A stretch of 59,880 nucleotides of DNA from Minisyncoccota bacterium. GTDB taxonomy: Bacteria; Patescibacteriota; Minisyncoccia; Phycocordibacterales; CAIJYI01. Below the pieces are notes generated by a model. That model was given only the letters and a program-made list of their open reading frames with translations. It was not told the origin of the DNA and did not search any database. Position numbers and translations under genes: made by a program. Positions 23,448 through 31,033 of the stretch are shown here, in pieces. The stretch is taken from positions 1-59,880 of the forward strand of contig JALNYN010000004.1 of assembly GCA_023229825.1 (NCBI GenBank), written 5' to 3'. Every line of letters begins with the position of its first letter. Position 1 is the stretch's first letter.

Positions 23448-25560
23448 AAGTATCACCTCTCTTAATGAGCTTATTCTCATCTTTCTTGGAGACCTTATGA
23501 GTTGAGGTATCTACTCCTTTTCCGAGTACATAGTCCCATTCACCTTCGACCGAGAAGCACGAGGTAACCAGGCATACGCCGGCTTGACTTGCGCCCGGTT
23601 CCAGGAATTCTCCTATTTCAGGAATAAAGACCTGTTCCGCAGTCTTTTGACCGCGAAGCACTTTCTTGTGCTCGTTGGTGTAAGACGCAACGATACGAGG
23701 CCATGCGGTAATGCTGCCTCCGGCAAACACGATCTTTTGAAGCAGTATCGCAGGAGCGAACGCTTCAACAGGAACCCATTGGTTGCCTTTGCCATCAAGA
23801 CCTTTTCCGCAATAACCGGTAAACGGATATTTTGCGGTTTCAGAGGAGCCGATCGCAACGATCTTTTCTTGGAAACGCGTAATGTTATCCTGAACCTTGA
23901 TGCCTTTCAGCGGTTTTTCGGTGATCATTCCGTTTTCGATCAAGAAGCAAAGCATGCCGTCAAGCATGAAATCGCCATTTTCAGTGTTTACCCATCCACC
24001 GTTGATGGATTTTATGTAAACGCCTTTGACATTTTTCGGGATGAGCGCAGCCATTCTTTGAACGCTGTTCGGTCCGTCTTCGTCCGGTACGATAACCGTA
24101 GTCGTCATACGAACTTGTGGGATCTTATCGAACGATTCAGAACGCGAACGTCCGGATAAACCGTCTTTCCGCATTCTTTCGCCGAGTTTCGCATCAATAC
24201 TGCTCGCGACTTCTTCGAGTGTGTAGTGATTGTTCAAAGCGCCGACTTTTTGTCCGGCTTCAATGAGCGAAACTTTTTTGCATTCAACGCCGTATTCATC
24301 AAACATAGGCATTGCGCCCCATGAATATTTGACTTTGCGTTTGCCGACATCAAAATTCGGTTCAGCCGTTTCAAACACGTTGAAATGAGGGTGGTCGGAG
24401 ACGCGAGCCCCCATGGTACCCATCAGTTTTACCTTCGCATTAGCGTTATTCTTGTTTTCAATAAGAATATCGCCTTCTTGCGGATGGCCGATGACTTCGT
24501 GAGCGAAGACCGCAGCAGCCTGAGCGGAAAGAATAACATATCCTTCTTTGCCCAATATGCTTGAACCTTCTGCCCGATCGAGATTGAGGGCTTCTTTCGC
24601 CACTCTTTTCGCGAGGCGGGTCACAATATCAAACGGATCTTTGCTGGTGATCAAAGGATTTTTCGCAAGATCTTCCGGAGCCACATCTTCTTTTTCAGGA
24701 ACGCCCCGAGAAAGTATTTCAAGGAATGTGCCGGATGATCCGCCGATCGCGCCGAATGCTTCCGATCCGTTAATGGTTTTCACCTGAATAACGAGCCGCA
24801 TGCGGGGGATCAGAGCATCGATCTCTGTTCCTCTTGAGTCGGAAGTCACCATTCCATCAGTGAATTTTGCGCAGAGCGTTTTCAACTCAGACACTTGCGC
24901 TCCCAATTCTTGAGCAACCACGCTATACGCGTGAGAGGTCAAATTCGCAACCATTTCAAGGTCCGGCTTAGCCTGTGAATCAACATCAACACTGGCTTTT
25001 TTTGCGTCTTCGAAGTAGAGCGGGAAAACCTTGAAGTTTTCTCGGTCGATCTTCTTTTGGACTCCATCGGCCGTTTTTTGCGCAAGAGGGATCACCTGTT
25101 GCAGCAGTTGGTCGACTTTCGCTTTAACCGTGAATTTTTTCGGCATCGTGCGCGCCTTGAGCGATGCGGAGGCGATCTCTCTTGCGAGCGTATGCGCTTC
25201 CGTACGAGTACCGATGGTAAACGCTTGTTTAATTTCTTTCCCTGTTTTCGCGTCATGTTCTTTGGTGGTGAAAGTCATGCCGACCGTGCCGTTGGCATCG
25301 GTTTGGCAGACTGCGCCGTAACGAAATGTTACATAGGCACTGGTGTATTTGATCTCTCTCGCACCCTTGGCGTCCAGATCTTCAATGACGTTATCGCAGC
25401 TTTCCGCGAACGGTCCGGCAAGAGGGCCGTACTCATTCGGACTTTCCTGTTTCTTTGCCTTTTCCGGCAATTTCTTTTCCTGCAGCTGCTTCGCCGGTTT
25501 TTTAGGCTGTTCTTCCTTTTTTTCCGGTTCAGTCACAGGATTTTTTGGATCTTCAGACAT
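23437..25560 (-). CDS. TldD/PmbA-family metalloprotease, long form
   Basis: The 707-aa protein has the TldD zinc motif HEVIGH (near 351-356) in AVFAHEVIGHPQEGD and the C-terminal TldD beta domain (VRMTTTVIVPDEDG, NGGWVNTENGDFML). TldD normally has about 480 residues; here a Lys/Glu/Pro-rich head (1-45) and an enlarged middle add over 200. TldD/TldE pairs remove leader peptides from modified peptides and degrade unfolded peptides, but no TldE is seen here. AAGGAGGACGAT precedes the ATG. It is the middle gene of a three-gene operon. Confidence 0.85.
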   Translation of the reverse strand: MSEDPKNPVTEPEKKEEQPKKPAKQLQEKKLPEKAKKQESPNEYGPLAGPFAESCDNVIEDLDAKGAREIKYTSAYVTFRYGAVCQTDANGTVGMTFTTKEHDAKTGKEIKQAFTIGTRTEAHTLAREIASASLKARTMPKKFTVKAKVDQLLQQVIPLAQKTADGVQKKIDRENFKVFPLYFEDAKKASVDVDSQAKPDLEMVANLTSHAYSVVAQELGAQVSELKTLCAKFTDGMVTSDSRGTEIDALIPRMRLVIQVKTINGSEAFGAIGGSSGTFLEILSRGVPEKEDVAPEDLAKNPLITSKDPFDIVTRLAKRVAKEALNLDRAEGSSILGKEGYVILSAQAAAVFAHEVIGHPQEGDILIENKNNANAKVKLMGTMGARVSDHPHFNVFETAEPNFDVGKRKVKYSWGAMPMFDEYGVECKKVSLIEAGQKVGALNNHYTLEEVASSIDAKLGERMRKDGLSGRSRSESFDKIPQVRMTTTVIVPDEDGPNSVQRMAALIPKNVKGVYIKSINGGWVNTENGDFMLDGMLCFLIENGMITEKPLKGIKVQDNITRFQEKIVAIGSSETAKYPFTGYCGKGLDGKGNQWVPVEAFAPAILLQKIVFAGGSITAWPRIVASYTNEHKKVLRGQKTAEQVFIPEIGEFLEPGASQAGVCLVTSCFSVEGEWDYVLGKGVDTSTHKVSKKDENKLIKRGDTYDS

Positions 25561-25570
25561 ATCGTCCTCC

Positions 25571-25732
25571 TTATCGCTTCAATGTGGTCGTCGGTTTTTC
25601 GCCCGGCAGATCACTTTTTTCTTTTTCGGTTTTCTCATCTTGAGAATCCGGAGCGCCTTTTTGTTTTTCTTCAGGTTTTTTACCGAGTAAGAAACCGAAA
25701 AAATCGCCCAATGGCATATTTTGCAGACTCAT
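25571..25732 (-). CDS. Small charged protein at the head of the tldD operon
   Basis: The 53-aa product is MSLQNMPLGDFFGFLLGKKP followed by a Lys/Glu/Ser-rich disordered tail ending in TTTLKR. The short hydrophobic N-terminus (DFFGFLLG) then a charged tail recalls a leader or precursor peptide, which is suggestive next to a TldD protease, but there is no Cys or other modification motif. GAGGAGG lies 6 nt upstream of the ATG. The tldD Shine-Dalgarno directly follows its stop. Its function is unknown; a TldD substrate is only an inference. Confidence 0.65.
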   Translation of the reverse strand: MSLQNMPLGDFFGFLLGKKPEEKQKGAPDSQDEKTEKEKSDLPGEKPTTTLKR

Positions 25733-25794
25733 GCATGTCCTCCTCTTTTTCGAATCAAAACTCTTCATTTTTTCAATGAACCAAAGCGGTGGTT

Positions 25795-25846
25795 TCCTTC
25801 GAATAGAAACCTCCTTCTTGATTATGGTACACGTCAAAGAGGCGCG
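25795..25846 (-). promoter_or_regulatory. Candidate tldD operon promoter and leader hairpin
   Basis: On the minus strand TTGCGC, 17 nt, CATAAT is followed by a leader in which an AAGGAGG lies next to a GGTTTC/GAAACC hairpin. No reading frame with a normal start codon uses that site. Confidence 0.4.
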
Positions 25847-25866
25847 CAATCTTGCCAAAGATACGT

Positions 25867-26544
25867 TTAGGGTGCGTAGTGTTGCACCAAAGAAATTAAT
25901 TTTTTGTGAATAGTTTGCGGCAGTAAAATATGCCCATTTTTAGCGCAGGAAACGACGTGCCACCCTTTTCGCTTTTTCGCGAGCGCGCGGTACACTTCGG
26001 ATACTTTTTCTTGGTATGTCAAATCATTTTCATGCTGATCTTTGGCTTTTTTCTCCCCCAAATATTCGCGCTGTTCTTTTTGAAAAACGAGAGCTGACGC
26101 GACATCGCGCGGAACATCGAGATACAACACAACATCAGGACGCGGAAGCCCTATCTCTTCATATTCGCCCTGCTCTAAAAATTTTATTACATCATCTCTT
26201 TCCTTCCCCGAGAGCTTCGCCGCCTGAAATCCGATATTACTCGGCGTGTAGCGATTACAGACGACATGACCCTTTTTGAGAGCGGAAATGATGGCATCTT
26301 TCGCACAAGCGCGATCAAGTATGTATGGGAGCGAAGAAAGGTACGGCGACATATGCAAGAAATCGCCGAAATCGCCGGCGAGACATCTGCCGGTCAGCGT
26401 ACCAAAAACCGTTTTTCCATACTGAGGAAAATCAAAATAAGAAACTTTGCCTTTGGTCTTGAGATATTCCAAAAGCAGTTTGCTCTGCGTGGCTTTGCCG
26501 GAGCCATCGCCGCCTTCGAGAACGATGAGTAAGTTTTTTTTCAT
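25867..26544 (-). CDS. tmk: Thymidylate kinase
   Basis: The 225-aa P-loop kinase has GGDGSGKATQ (about 10-19; the usual Thr is Ala at the GKxTQ position), the DR.CAKD and RYTPSNIGFQ nucleotide-binding blocks, the acceptor motif YLDVPRDVA, and a lid region KKAKDQHENDL. It phosphorylates dTMP to dTDP, the last committed step toward dTTP. It lies at the end of a block with folA, thyA, dut and dCMP deaminase but has its own start: TAGTAT ends 6 nt before the ATG, and a terminator separates it from folA. Confidence 0.9.
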   Translation of the reverse strand: MKKNLLIVLEGGDGSGKATQSKLLLEYLKTKGKVSYFDFPQYGKTVFGTLTGRCLAGDFGDFLHMSPYLSSLPYILDRACAKDAIISALKKGHVVCNRYTPSNIGFQAAKLSGKERDDVIKFLEQGEYEEIGLPRPDVVLYLDVPRDVASALVFQKEQREYLGEKKAKDQHENDLTYQEKVSEVYRALAKKRKGWHVVSCAKNGHILLPQTIHKKLISLVQHYAP

Positions 26545-26556
26545 ATCTTTATACTA
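26545..26556 (-). promoter_or_regulatory. -10 box, leaderless start of tmk
   Basis: TAGTAT (26551-26556, minus), then AAAGAT and ATG. Confidence 0.7.
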
Positions 26557-26561
26557 TCAAA

Positions 26562-26592
26562 AAAAAGAAAAACGGACACCTTTCGGCATCCG
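26562..26592 (-). terminator. Terminator after folA
   Basis: Stem CGGATGCC/GGTGTCCG with a GAAA loop, followed by a long T run on the minus strand. Confidence 0.85.
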
Positions 26593-26603
26593 TCTGTCGT
26601 CGC

Positions 26604-26628
26604 CGGTGCGGGGTTGCACCCCGCACCG
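26604..26628. repeat. Perfect GC hairpin between folA and tmk
   Basis: CGGTGCGGGG, 5-nt loop, CCCCGCACCG. It lies directly upstream of the terminator at 26562-26592 and has no T run of its own. Confidence 0.8.
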
Positions 26629-26653
26629 AAACGTTTGTACTTTTCGCCAAACT

Positions 26654-27151
26654 TTATTTCTTCACCCTCTCATACACTTTCCACGCGAATTGGTAAGGAT
26701 TATCATGGTCGGCATAATGCATTTTACTCCGGATCTTTCTCCATTTCTTCGGATATATCTTCGGAAAAACCGTATCTCCCATAAAACAGTGATCCACGGC
26801 GGTTAGATAAATTCTGTCCGCCAGAGGAAGTGCTTCCTCATACACGCGCGCTCCGCCGATAATATAGCATCTTGTGCGGCCGGCAAGAGCGAGCGCCTCT
26901 TTCAAATTTTTCGCAAGGAACGCACCTACTATCGGCCGATACCCTTTTTGCGAACTGATAACGATATTTTTTCTGCCGGGAAGAATTCTGCCGATGGATT
27001 CGTGAGTTTTTCGTCCCATGATCACCGGATGCCCGAGGGTTTTCTTTCTGAAATATTCAAGATCGGCGGGCAAAAGCCACGGCATTTTGCCTTTGTATCC
27101 GATAACGCGGCATTTGTCCATCGCAACGATAATGCAAATTAATTGTTTCAT
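26654..27151 (-). CDS. folA: Dihydrofolate reductase
   Basis: With the start at 27151 the product is 165 aa, normal for DHFR. Motifs are CIIVAMDKCRVIGYKGKMPW, the substrate Asp in LPADLEYFRKKT, the NADPH loops GRKTHESIGR and IGGARVYEEAL, and a C-terminal F.WKVYERV. It regenerates tetrahydrofolate used by ThyA. The start is 4 nt after the thyA stop, so thyA-folA is one transcript. A longer frame would begin inside thyA and is rejected. Confidence 0.94.
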   Translation of the reverse strand: MKQLICIIVAMDKCRVIGYKGKMPWLLPADLEYFRKKTLGHPVIMGRKTHESIGRILPGRKNIVISSQKGYRPIVGAFLAKNLKEALALAGRTRCYIIGGARVYEEALPLADRIYLTAVDHCFMGDTVFPKIYPKKWRKIRSKMHYADHDNPYQFAWKVYERVKK

Positions 27152-27155
27152 GTTC

Positions 27156-27989
27156 TTACACCGAGATGGGAGCTTTGATGTGGGGGTGCGGATTATATCC
27201 GGTAAGTTTGAAATCTTCGTATTTAAAATCAAAGATCGAATCCACTTTGCGAACTATCGCGAGCTTTGGAAGTTTTCGCGGATTGCGCGCGAGCTGTGTT
27301 TTCACCTGCTCCATGTGATTGACATACAGGTGTACATCTCCTCCCGTCCAAATAAACTCTCCGAGCTCCAAACCGCAGACGTGCGCCACCATTATGGTGA
27401 GAAGCGCGTACGAGCCAATATTGAACGGCACGCCGAGAAAGGTATCGCAGCTACGCTGATAGAGCTGGCATGATAATTTTCCGTTCGCAACGTAAAATTG
27501 AAAAAAACAGTGGCAAGGCGCAAGCGCCATTTTTCCGTTTTTTACATTTTCTTGCGGAGAAACACTTTCGTCGGGCAAGTCGCCGACATTCCATGCGCAC
27601 ACGATGTGCCGCCGAGAATGCGGACGATTTTTTATCTGCTCAATGAGAAACGCGATCTGATCGATCGTTTTTCCGTCGGGTGTCGGCCACGATCGCCATT
27701 GGTACCCATAAACAGGACCCAAATCGCCGCTTTCCGTCGCCCATTCGTTCCAAATGTTCACATCATTATCAGTGAGGTATTTTATATTGGTTTCGCCTTT
27801 CAAAAACCACAAAAGTTCGTGAATAATGCTTTTCAAATGGACCTTTTTGGTAGTTACCAAAGGAAATCCCCGAGCAAGGTCGAATCTCATCTGATGTCCG
27901 AACATGCTCACGGTCTTGGTGCCGGTTCGATTTTCCGTCAGCACGCCTTTTTTTTGAATGTGCCGCAAAAGCTTGAGATATTGCCTCAA
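27156..27989 (-). CDS. thyA: Thymidylate synthase
   Basis: The 277-aa protein has the ThyA core: the catalytic Cys in LAPCHCFFQFYV, folate-contacting GPVYGYQWR, RSCDTFLGVPFNI, and the C-terminal HPHIKAPISV. It makes dTMP from dUMP with methylene-tetrahydrofolate, regenerated by FolA next door. The start is a TTG at 27989, supported by AAAGGAG at about 8 nt. No ATG fits. The region upstream is the large repeat hairpin at 28060-28288. Confidence 0.95.
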   Translation of the reverse strand: MRQYLKLLRHIQKKGVLTENRTGTKTVSMFGHQMRFDLARGFPLVTTKKVHLKSIIHELLWFLKGETNIKYLTDNDVNIWNEWATESGDLGPVYGYQWRSWPTPDGKTIDQIAFLIEQIKNRPHSRRHIVCAWNVGDLPDESVSPQENVKNGKMALAPCHCFFQFYVANGKLSCQLYQRSCDTFLGVPFNIGSYALLTIMVAHVCGLELGEFIWTGGDVHLYVNHMEQVKTQLARNPRKLPKLAIVRKVDSIFDFKYEDFKLTGYNPHPHIKAPISV

Positions 27990-28059
27990 TTTTCTTCTCC
28001 TTTTGAAAAATAACTATCTTTCGCTTTTATACCACGTAAAATGGAGAGAAACAACCAAA

Positions 28060-28288
28060 AAAAATTTTCAATTTACAATTTTTAATTTTCAAGTGAGTGA
28101 GTGAAACAAAAGTCGCAACTTTTGTTTCCGAATGAACGCAGAAAATATAAGAGTGAAACTGCTTTTATTTTCAATCAATTTTCAAATCAAAATTTTCAAA
28201 CCCGTACCGTCCGCTCGCGAACGTCCCGTTTGAAAATTTTCACATTGAAAAATTGGAAATTTATTAAAAATTGTAAATTGAAAATTTT
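28060..28288. repeat. Large nested heptamer hairpin (TTTTCAA / TTGAAAA)
   Basis: Outer arms 28060-28092 and 28245-28288, inner arms 28168-28201 and 28228-28253, all built from degenerate copies of TTTTCAA or its complement. The GC-rich centre is CCGTCCGCTCGCGAACG. The same word occurs at 38774-38919. The gap between thyA and dut contains this structure and no gene I can support. Confidence 0.85.
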
Positions 28289-28712
28289 ACTTACCCGTAC
28301 TTCCAAATCTCCCTTCCCCTCTCGCAGTTTTCCCGAGCTCTTTCACTTCTTTTATTTTCGGGATCGCGACGGGAACAATGACCAGCTGCGCGACCTTATC
28401 GCCTTTTTCTATGCGATATTTTTTCTTGCCAAGATTTATAAGGTGAACATTGTATTCCCCGCGATATCCCGCATCATATACGCCGGCAAGAACGTGAATG
28501 CCGCCATTTTTCGGCAAAGAACTTTTGTCTTTTACGAACGCTCCATAACCGACCGGAAATTCAAGCGCGAACCCAAGATCGAAAATATGGCGTTCCCCCG
28601 CCTTCAGATCGTAACTTTCCAGCGAATACAAGTCCATGCCGACATCGCCGGGATGAGCGTAGGTCGGAAGTTTTGCGTTTGAGTTCAGTTTTTTTATTTT
28701 GAGAGTAAACAT
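28287..28712 (-). CDS. dut: dUTP diphosphatase
   Basis: The 141-aa trimeric-type dUTPase has motif 1 HPGDVGMDLYS, motif 2 VKDKSSLPKNGG (usually S at the RSSL/KSSL), motif 3 GVYDAGYRGEYNV with the catalytic Asp, motif 4 KGDKVAQLVI, and motif 5 GEGRFGSTGK. It converts dUTP to dUMP, feeding ThyA and keeping uracil out of DNA. The start at 28712 is inside a GTAAACATAAAAG context; the start at 28730 would lie in the repeat. Both ends of the gene touch repeat hairpins. Confidence 0.94.
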   Translation of the reverse strand: MFTLKIKKLNSNAKLPTYAHPGDVGMDLYSLESYDLKAGERHIFDLGFALEFPVGYGAFVKDKSSLPKNGGIHVLAGVYDAGYRGEYNVHLINLGKKKYRIEKGDKVAQLVIVPVAIPKIKEVKELGKTARGEGRFGSTGK

Positions 28713-28720
28713 AAAAGAAG

Positions 28721-28809
28721 AATAAAGCAATAAGCAAAAAGCAACAAGGGGCGACCGTCCGTTTTTCCCTTTTTGCTTATTGCTTTTTGCTTATTGCTTA
28801 TTGCTTATT
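28721..28809. repeat. Paired heptamer-repeat hairpin (TTGCTTA / TAAGCAA)
   Basis: Left arm 28721-28750, spacer GCGACCGTCCG, right arm 28767-28809. The right arm overlaps the end of the dCMP deaminase gene and encodes NQKSNKQ. Confidence 0.9.
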
Positions 28810-29316
28810 ACTTTTCTGATTCCCTATATACATTTCCACTTCTTTTGTTTTAATGGTCATCCGGATCTTCGCCTCCTTGAAAATTTCTTTTGACCTTTTT
28901 CCTGCGTGATAATCCTTTAATACGACGATATTTTTGATTCCGGCGTTTATGATGGTTTTTGCGCAGGTGTAGCACGGGGTCATGTGACAATAGAGCGTTC
29001 CGCCATCGAGCGATATGCCGAAACGGGCGGCGACGGCGATGGCGTTTTGTTCCGCATGCGTCGTTCTAATGCAGTGTTCCGACTGGGTACCGTCCGCGTG
29101 TATCACCGTGTGCATTTCGTGTCCGGCATCATCGCAATGCGGCAGCCCTTTCGGCGCGCCCGAATATCCCGTCGCCAAGATCCGTTTATCGCGAGTAATG
29201 ACGCACCCCGTCCGTCCGCGATCGCAGGAAGAACGAGAACCCACCGCCTCCGTAAGCGCAAGAAAGTATTCGTCCCATGTGGGTTTTGTCGATTTTAGCG
29301 GAACTTTTTTCTTCAT
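28798..29316 (-). CDS. dCMP deaminase (ComEB-type)
   Basis: The 172-aa zinc deaminase has the catalytic pair HAEQNAI (H.E) and CHMTPCYTCAKTI (PCxxC), plus the extra N-terminal His/Cys typical of deoxycytidylate deaminases. It converts dCMP to dUMP for ThyA. The start at 29316 is set by TATAAT ending 6 nt upstream; a longer frame begins inside that box. The last seven residues come from the repeat hairpin. With dut, thyA, folA and tmk it makes a full dCMP/dUTP-to-dTDP route in 3.5 kb. Confidence 0.93.
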   Translation of the reverse strand: MKKKVPLKSTKPTWDEYFLALTEAVGSRSSCDRGRTGCVITRDKRILATGYSGAPKGLPHCDDAGHEMHTVIHADGTQSEHCIRTTHAEQNAIAVAARFGISLDGGTLYCHMTPCYTCAKTIINAGIKNIVVLKDYHAGKRSKEIFKEAKIRMTIKTKEVEMYIGNQKSNKQ

Positions 29317-29328
29317 GATGCCATTATA
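29317..29328 (-). promoter_or_regulatory. -10 box, leaderless start of dCMP deaminase
   Basis: TATAAT (29323-29328, minus), then GGCATC and ATG. Confidence 0.78.
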
Positions 29329-29360
29329 CACCAAAAATCCGCCGAAGCGGATTTTTTTGT

Positions 29361-29786
29361 TTAATCTTTGATCTCAATTCCCATGCTTCGCGCTGTTCCT
29401 GCGATGATCTTTGATGCAGCCTCGATGTCATTCGCGTTCAGGTCGGGCATCTTTTTCTCTGCGATCTCTTTGACCTGTGCTGTGGTGATCTTTCCAACCT
29501 TGGAAACTGCGTTCTTCTTGGAACCTTTTGCGAGTCCGGCTGCCTTCAAAATGAGACGGGACGCGGGCGGGGTTTTCAGAATGAAATCATAACTTCGATC
29601 TTCGTAGACGCTGATGACTACCGGAACGATATCTCCTCCCATCGCGGCAGTTGCGGCGTTAAATTTCTGTACAAAGTCGCCGATATTGATTCCCGCTTGT
29701 CCGAGAGCCGGACCGACTGGGGGCGAAGGATTCGCTTTTCCGCCCGCGATCTGCAATTTTATTTTTTTGACTACTTTTTTTGCCAT
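29361..29786 (-). CDS. rplK: Ribosomal protein uL11
   Basis: The 141-aa product shows KIKLQI.GGKANPSPPVGPALGQAGINI, the N-terminal GTPase-center domain, then the RNA-binding C-terminal domain with GKITTAQVKEIAEKKMPDLN and GTARSMGIEI. In most bacteria rplK is followed by rplA, but here the next gene is dCMP deaminase with its own promoter. Upstream, nusG is 282 bp away, with a heptamer hairpin and a MITE-like element in between. Whether rplK still shares a transcript with secE-nusG is unclear. Confidence 0.97.
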   Translation of the reverse strand: MAKKVVKKIKLQIAGGKANPSPPVGPALGQAGINIGDFVQKFNAATAAMGGDIVPVVISVYEDRSYDFILKTPPASRLILKAAGLAKGSKKNAVSKVGKITTAQVKEIAEKKMPDLNANDIEAASKIIAGTARSMGIEIKD

Positions 29787-29793
29787 TTTATTT

Positions 29794-29880
29794 TGAGCTT
29801 ATAGCTGTTAGCTTATAGCTTATAGACATACGAACGTCGTCGATTCGTCTATAAGCTAAAAGCTATAAGCTATAAGCTAA
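29794..29880. repeat. Paired heptamer-repeat hairpin (AGCTTAT / ATAAGCT)
   Basis: Left arm 29794-29826, spacer ATACGAACGTCGTCGATTC, right arm 29847-29880. It lies just upstream of the rplK start. Confidence 0.9.
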
Positions 29881-29950
29881 AGTTAAGCTTACAATTTTTA
29901 CAGTTGCCGGAAAGTAGAAGCCAGACCGACAAGTTACTGTTTCTATTATT

Positions 29951-30072
29951 AGGACTTACGCGCTTGGATGAGAGGCGCCGCCAAAATCGAGAAACGGAGC
30001 GAATGGTATGAATATACAGTGAGCGAGTATCGCAGATTTTGGCAAGCATGTCGCCAAGCCTGTAAGTCCTAA
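29951..30072. mobile_element. MITE-like inverted-repeat element between nusG and rplK
   Basis: Terminal arms TTAGGACTTACGCGCTTGG and CCAAGCCTGTAAGTCCTAA bound about 122 bp, with a second inner pair (CCAAAATC/GATTTTGG). Bounding TA dinucleotides would fit an IS630/Tc1-type target site. No transposase frame is inside. The right arm supplies the TAG stop codon of nusG. It could instead be a structured RNA. Confidence 0.6.
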
Positions 30073-30614
30073 ATTCGCCGAACCTGGAGGAAGTCTAATT
30101 CAACCGGGGTTTCGCGTCCGAAGAGCGATACCAATACTTTGACCTTTCCGCGTTCTTCATCAACTTCGCCCACGCGTCCTTCCAGGTCTTTGAACGGTCC
30201 GTCGGTTATGACCACCACTTCGCCATTGAGAAGATCAATATTGTGTTTCGGTGTGTCTGCGCCCATTCGTCCAAAAAGCATGTCAGTCTCTTTCTTATCA
30301 AGAGGTACGGGGGTCACGCCGGCGCCGACAAATCCCGTAACGCGAGGCGTGTTTCGCACCACATACCACGAATCGTCCGTGACGATCATATCCACGAGCA
30401 CATACCCCGGATAGATCTTTTCTTCGATCTCCGCGCGCTTCCCCGCCTTCACCTTGATCTTCTTTTCGATCGGCACGACCACGTTGAAGATCTTGTCTTC
30501 CATGCCAAGTGATTCGATGCGCTGTTTTAAATTTCTCGCGACGGCGTTCTCATATCCCGCATAGGTGTGGATCGCATACCAATTGCGCTCGCCGGCAATT
30601 TCTTGTTTTGCCAT
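30069..30614 (-). CDS. nusG: Transcription termination/antitermination factor NusG
   Basis: The 181-aa protein has the NGN domain (NWYAIHTYAGYENAVARNL, YPGYVLVDM, WYVVRNTPRVTGFVG) and the KOW domain (GEVVVITDGPFKDLEGRV, KVKVLVSLFGRETPVELDF). It couples RNA polymerase to the ribosome or Rho. It lies downstream of secE in the common secE-nusG order, 105 bp apart with a heptamer hairpin between. Its TAG stop lies inside the terminal repeat of the adjacent MITE-like element, so the final codon context was created by that insertion. Confidence 0.97.
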   Translation of the reverse strand: MAKQEIAGERNWYAIHTYAGYENAVARNLKQRIESLGMEDKIFNVVVPIEKKIKVKAGKRAEIEEKIYPGYVLVDMIVTDDSWYVVRNTPRVTGFVGAGVTPVPLDKKETDMLFGRMGADTPKHNIDLLNGEVVVITDGPFKDLEGRVGEVDEERGKVKVLVSLFGRETPVELDFLQVRRI

Positions 30615-30620
30615 TTTTTT

Positions 30621-30715
30621 AGGTTTTAGCTTTTAGGTGTTAGGTGTTAGGTGTTAGTTTTTTAACGACGTCGTCGTGAAGCTAAAACCTAAAACCTGAC
30701 AGCTAAAAGCGTTTA
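30621..30715. repeat. Paired heptamer-repeat hairpin (TTAGGTG / CCTAAAA)
   Basis: Left arm 30621-30657, spacer with AACGACGTCGTCGTG, right arm 30680-30715. It sits between secE and nusG, within a conserved operon. Confidence 0.88.
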
Positions 30716-30719
30716 GTTG

Positions 30720-30905
30720 TTATCTTGAAATTAAAAATTCCATGGCTTTGCGGAAGCCGGCATCAAAAACGCCGAGGAGCACCGCAATGAACAAAGACAG
30801 GGCAATAACCAAAAGGGTAAACGCGATGGTCTGATCCTTGGTCGGCCAGCTTACGTGTTTCATTTCGGCTCTCGTATCTTTAAGGTAATTTATGAAATTT
30901 TGCAT
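30720..30905 (-). CDS. secE: Preprotein translocase subunit SecE
   Basis: The 61-aa product has the short bacterial SecE form: an amphipathic start (FINYLKDTRAEMKHVSWPTKDQT), with the conserved WP, and a single membrane helix (AFTLLVIALSLFIAVLLGVFD). It stabilises SecY in the SecYEG channel. Leading gene of secE-nusG. Upstream in the gap to the divergent LOG gene, several TATA-like boxes (TATACT, TATAAC) and a CCTGCAGG palindrome are seen; the exact start site is unclear. Confidence 0.95.
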   Translation of the reverse strand: MQNFINYLKDTRAEMKHVSWPTKDQTIAFTLLVIALSLFIAVLLGVFDAGFRKAMEFLISR

Positions 30906-31021
30906 GATAATATGTTGCTTTGTTTTCTTGGCGTTTTAAAAATCGCCCTCTCAGGCGTTATAAAAGTATAGTACTCCCTGCAGGGCAAAAAGTCAATATG
31001 CCGGTCTTGCACGAAATAATG

Positions 31022-31033
31022 TATAATGTTGGT
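31022..31033 (+). promoter_or_regulatory. -10 box, leaderless start of LOG gene
   Basis: TATAAT (31022-31027), six nt, ATG 31034. No good -35 is seen. Confidence 0.7.
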
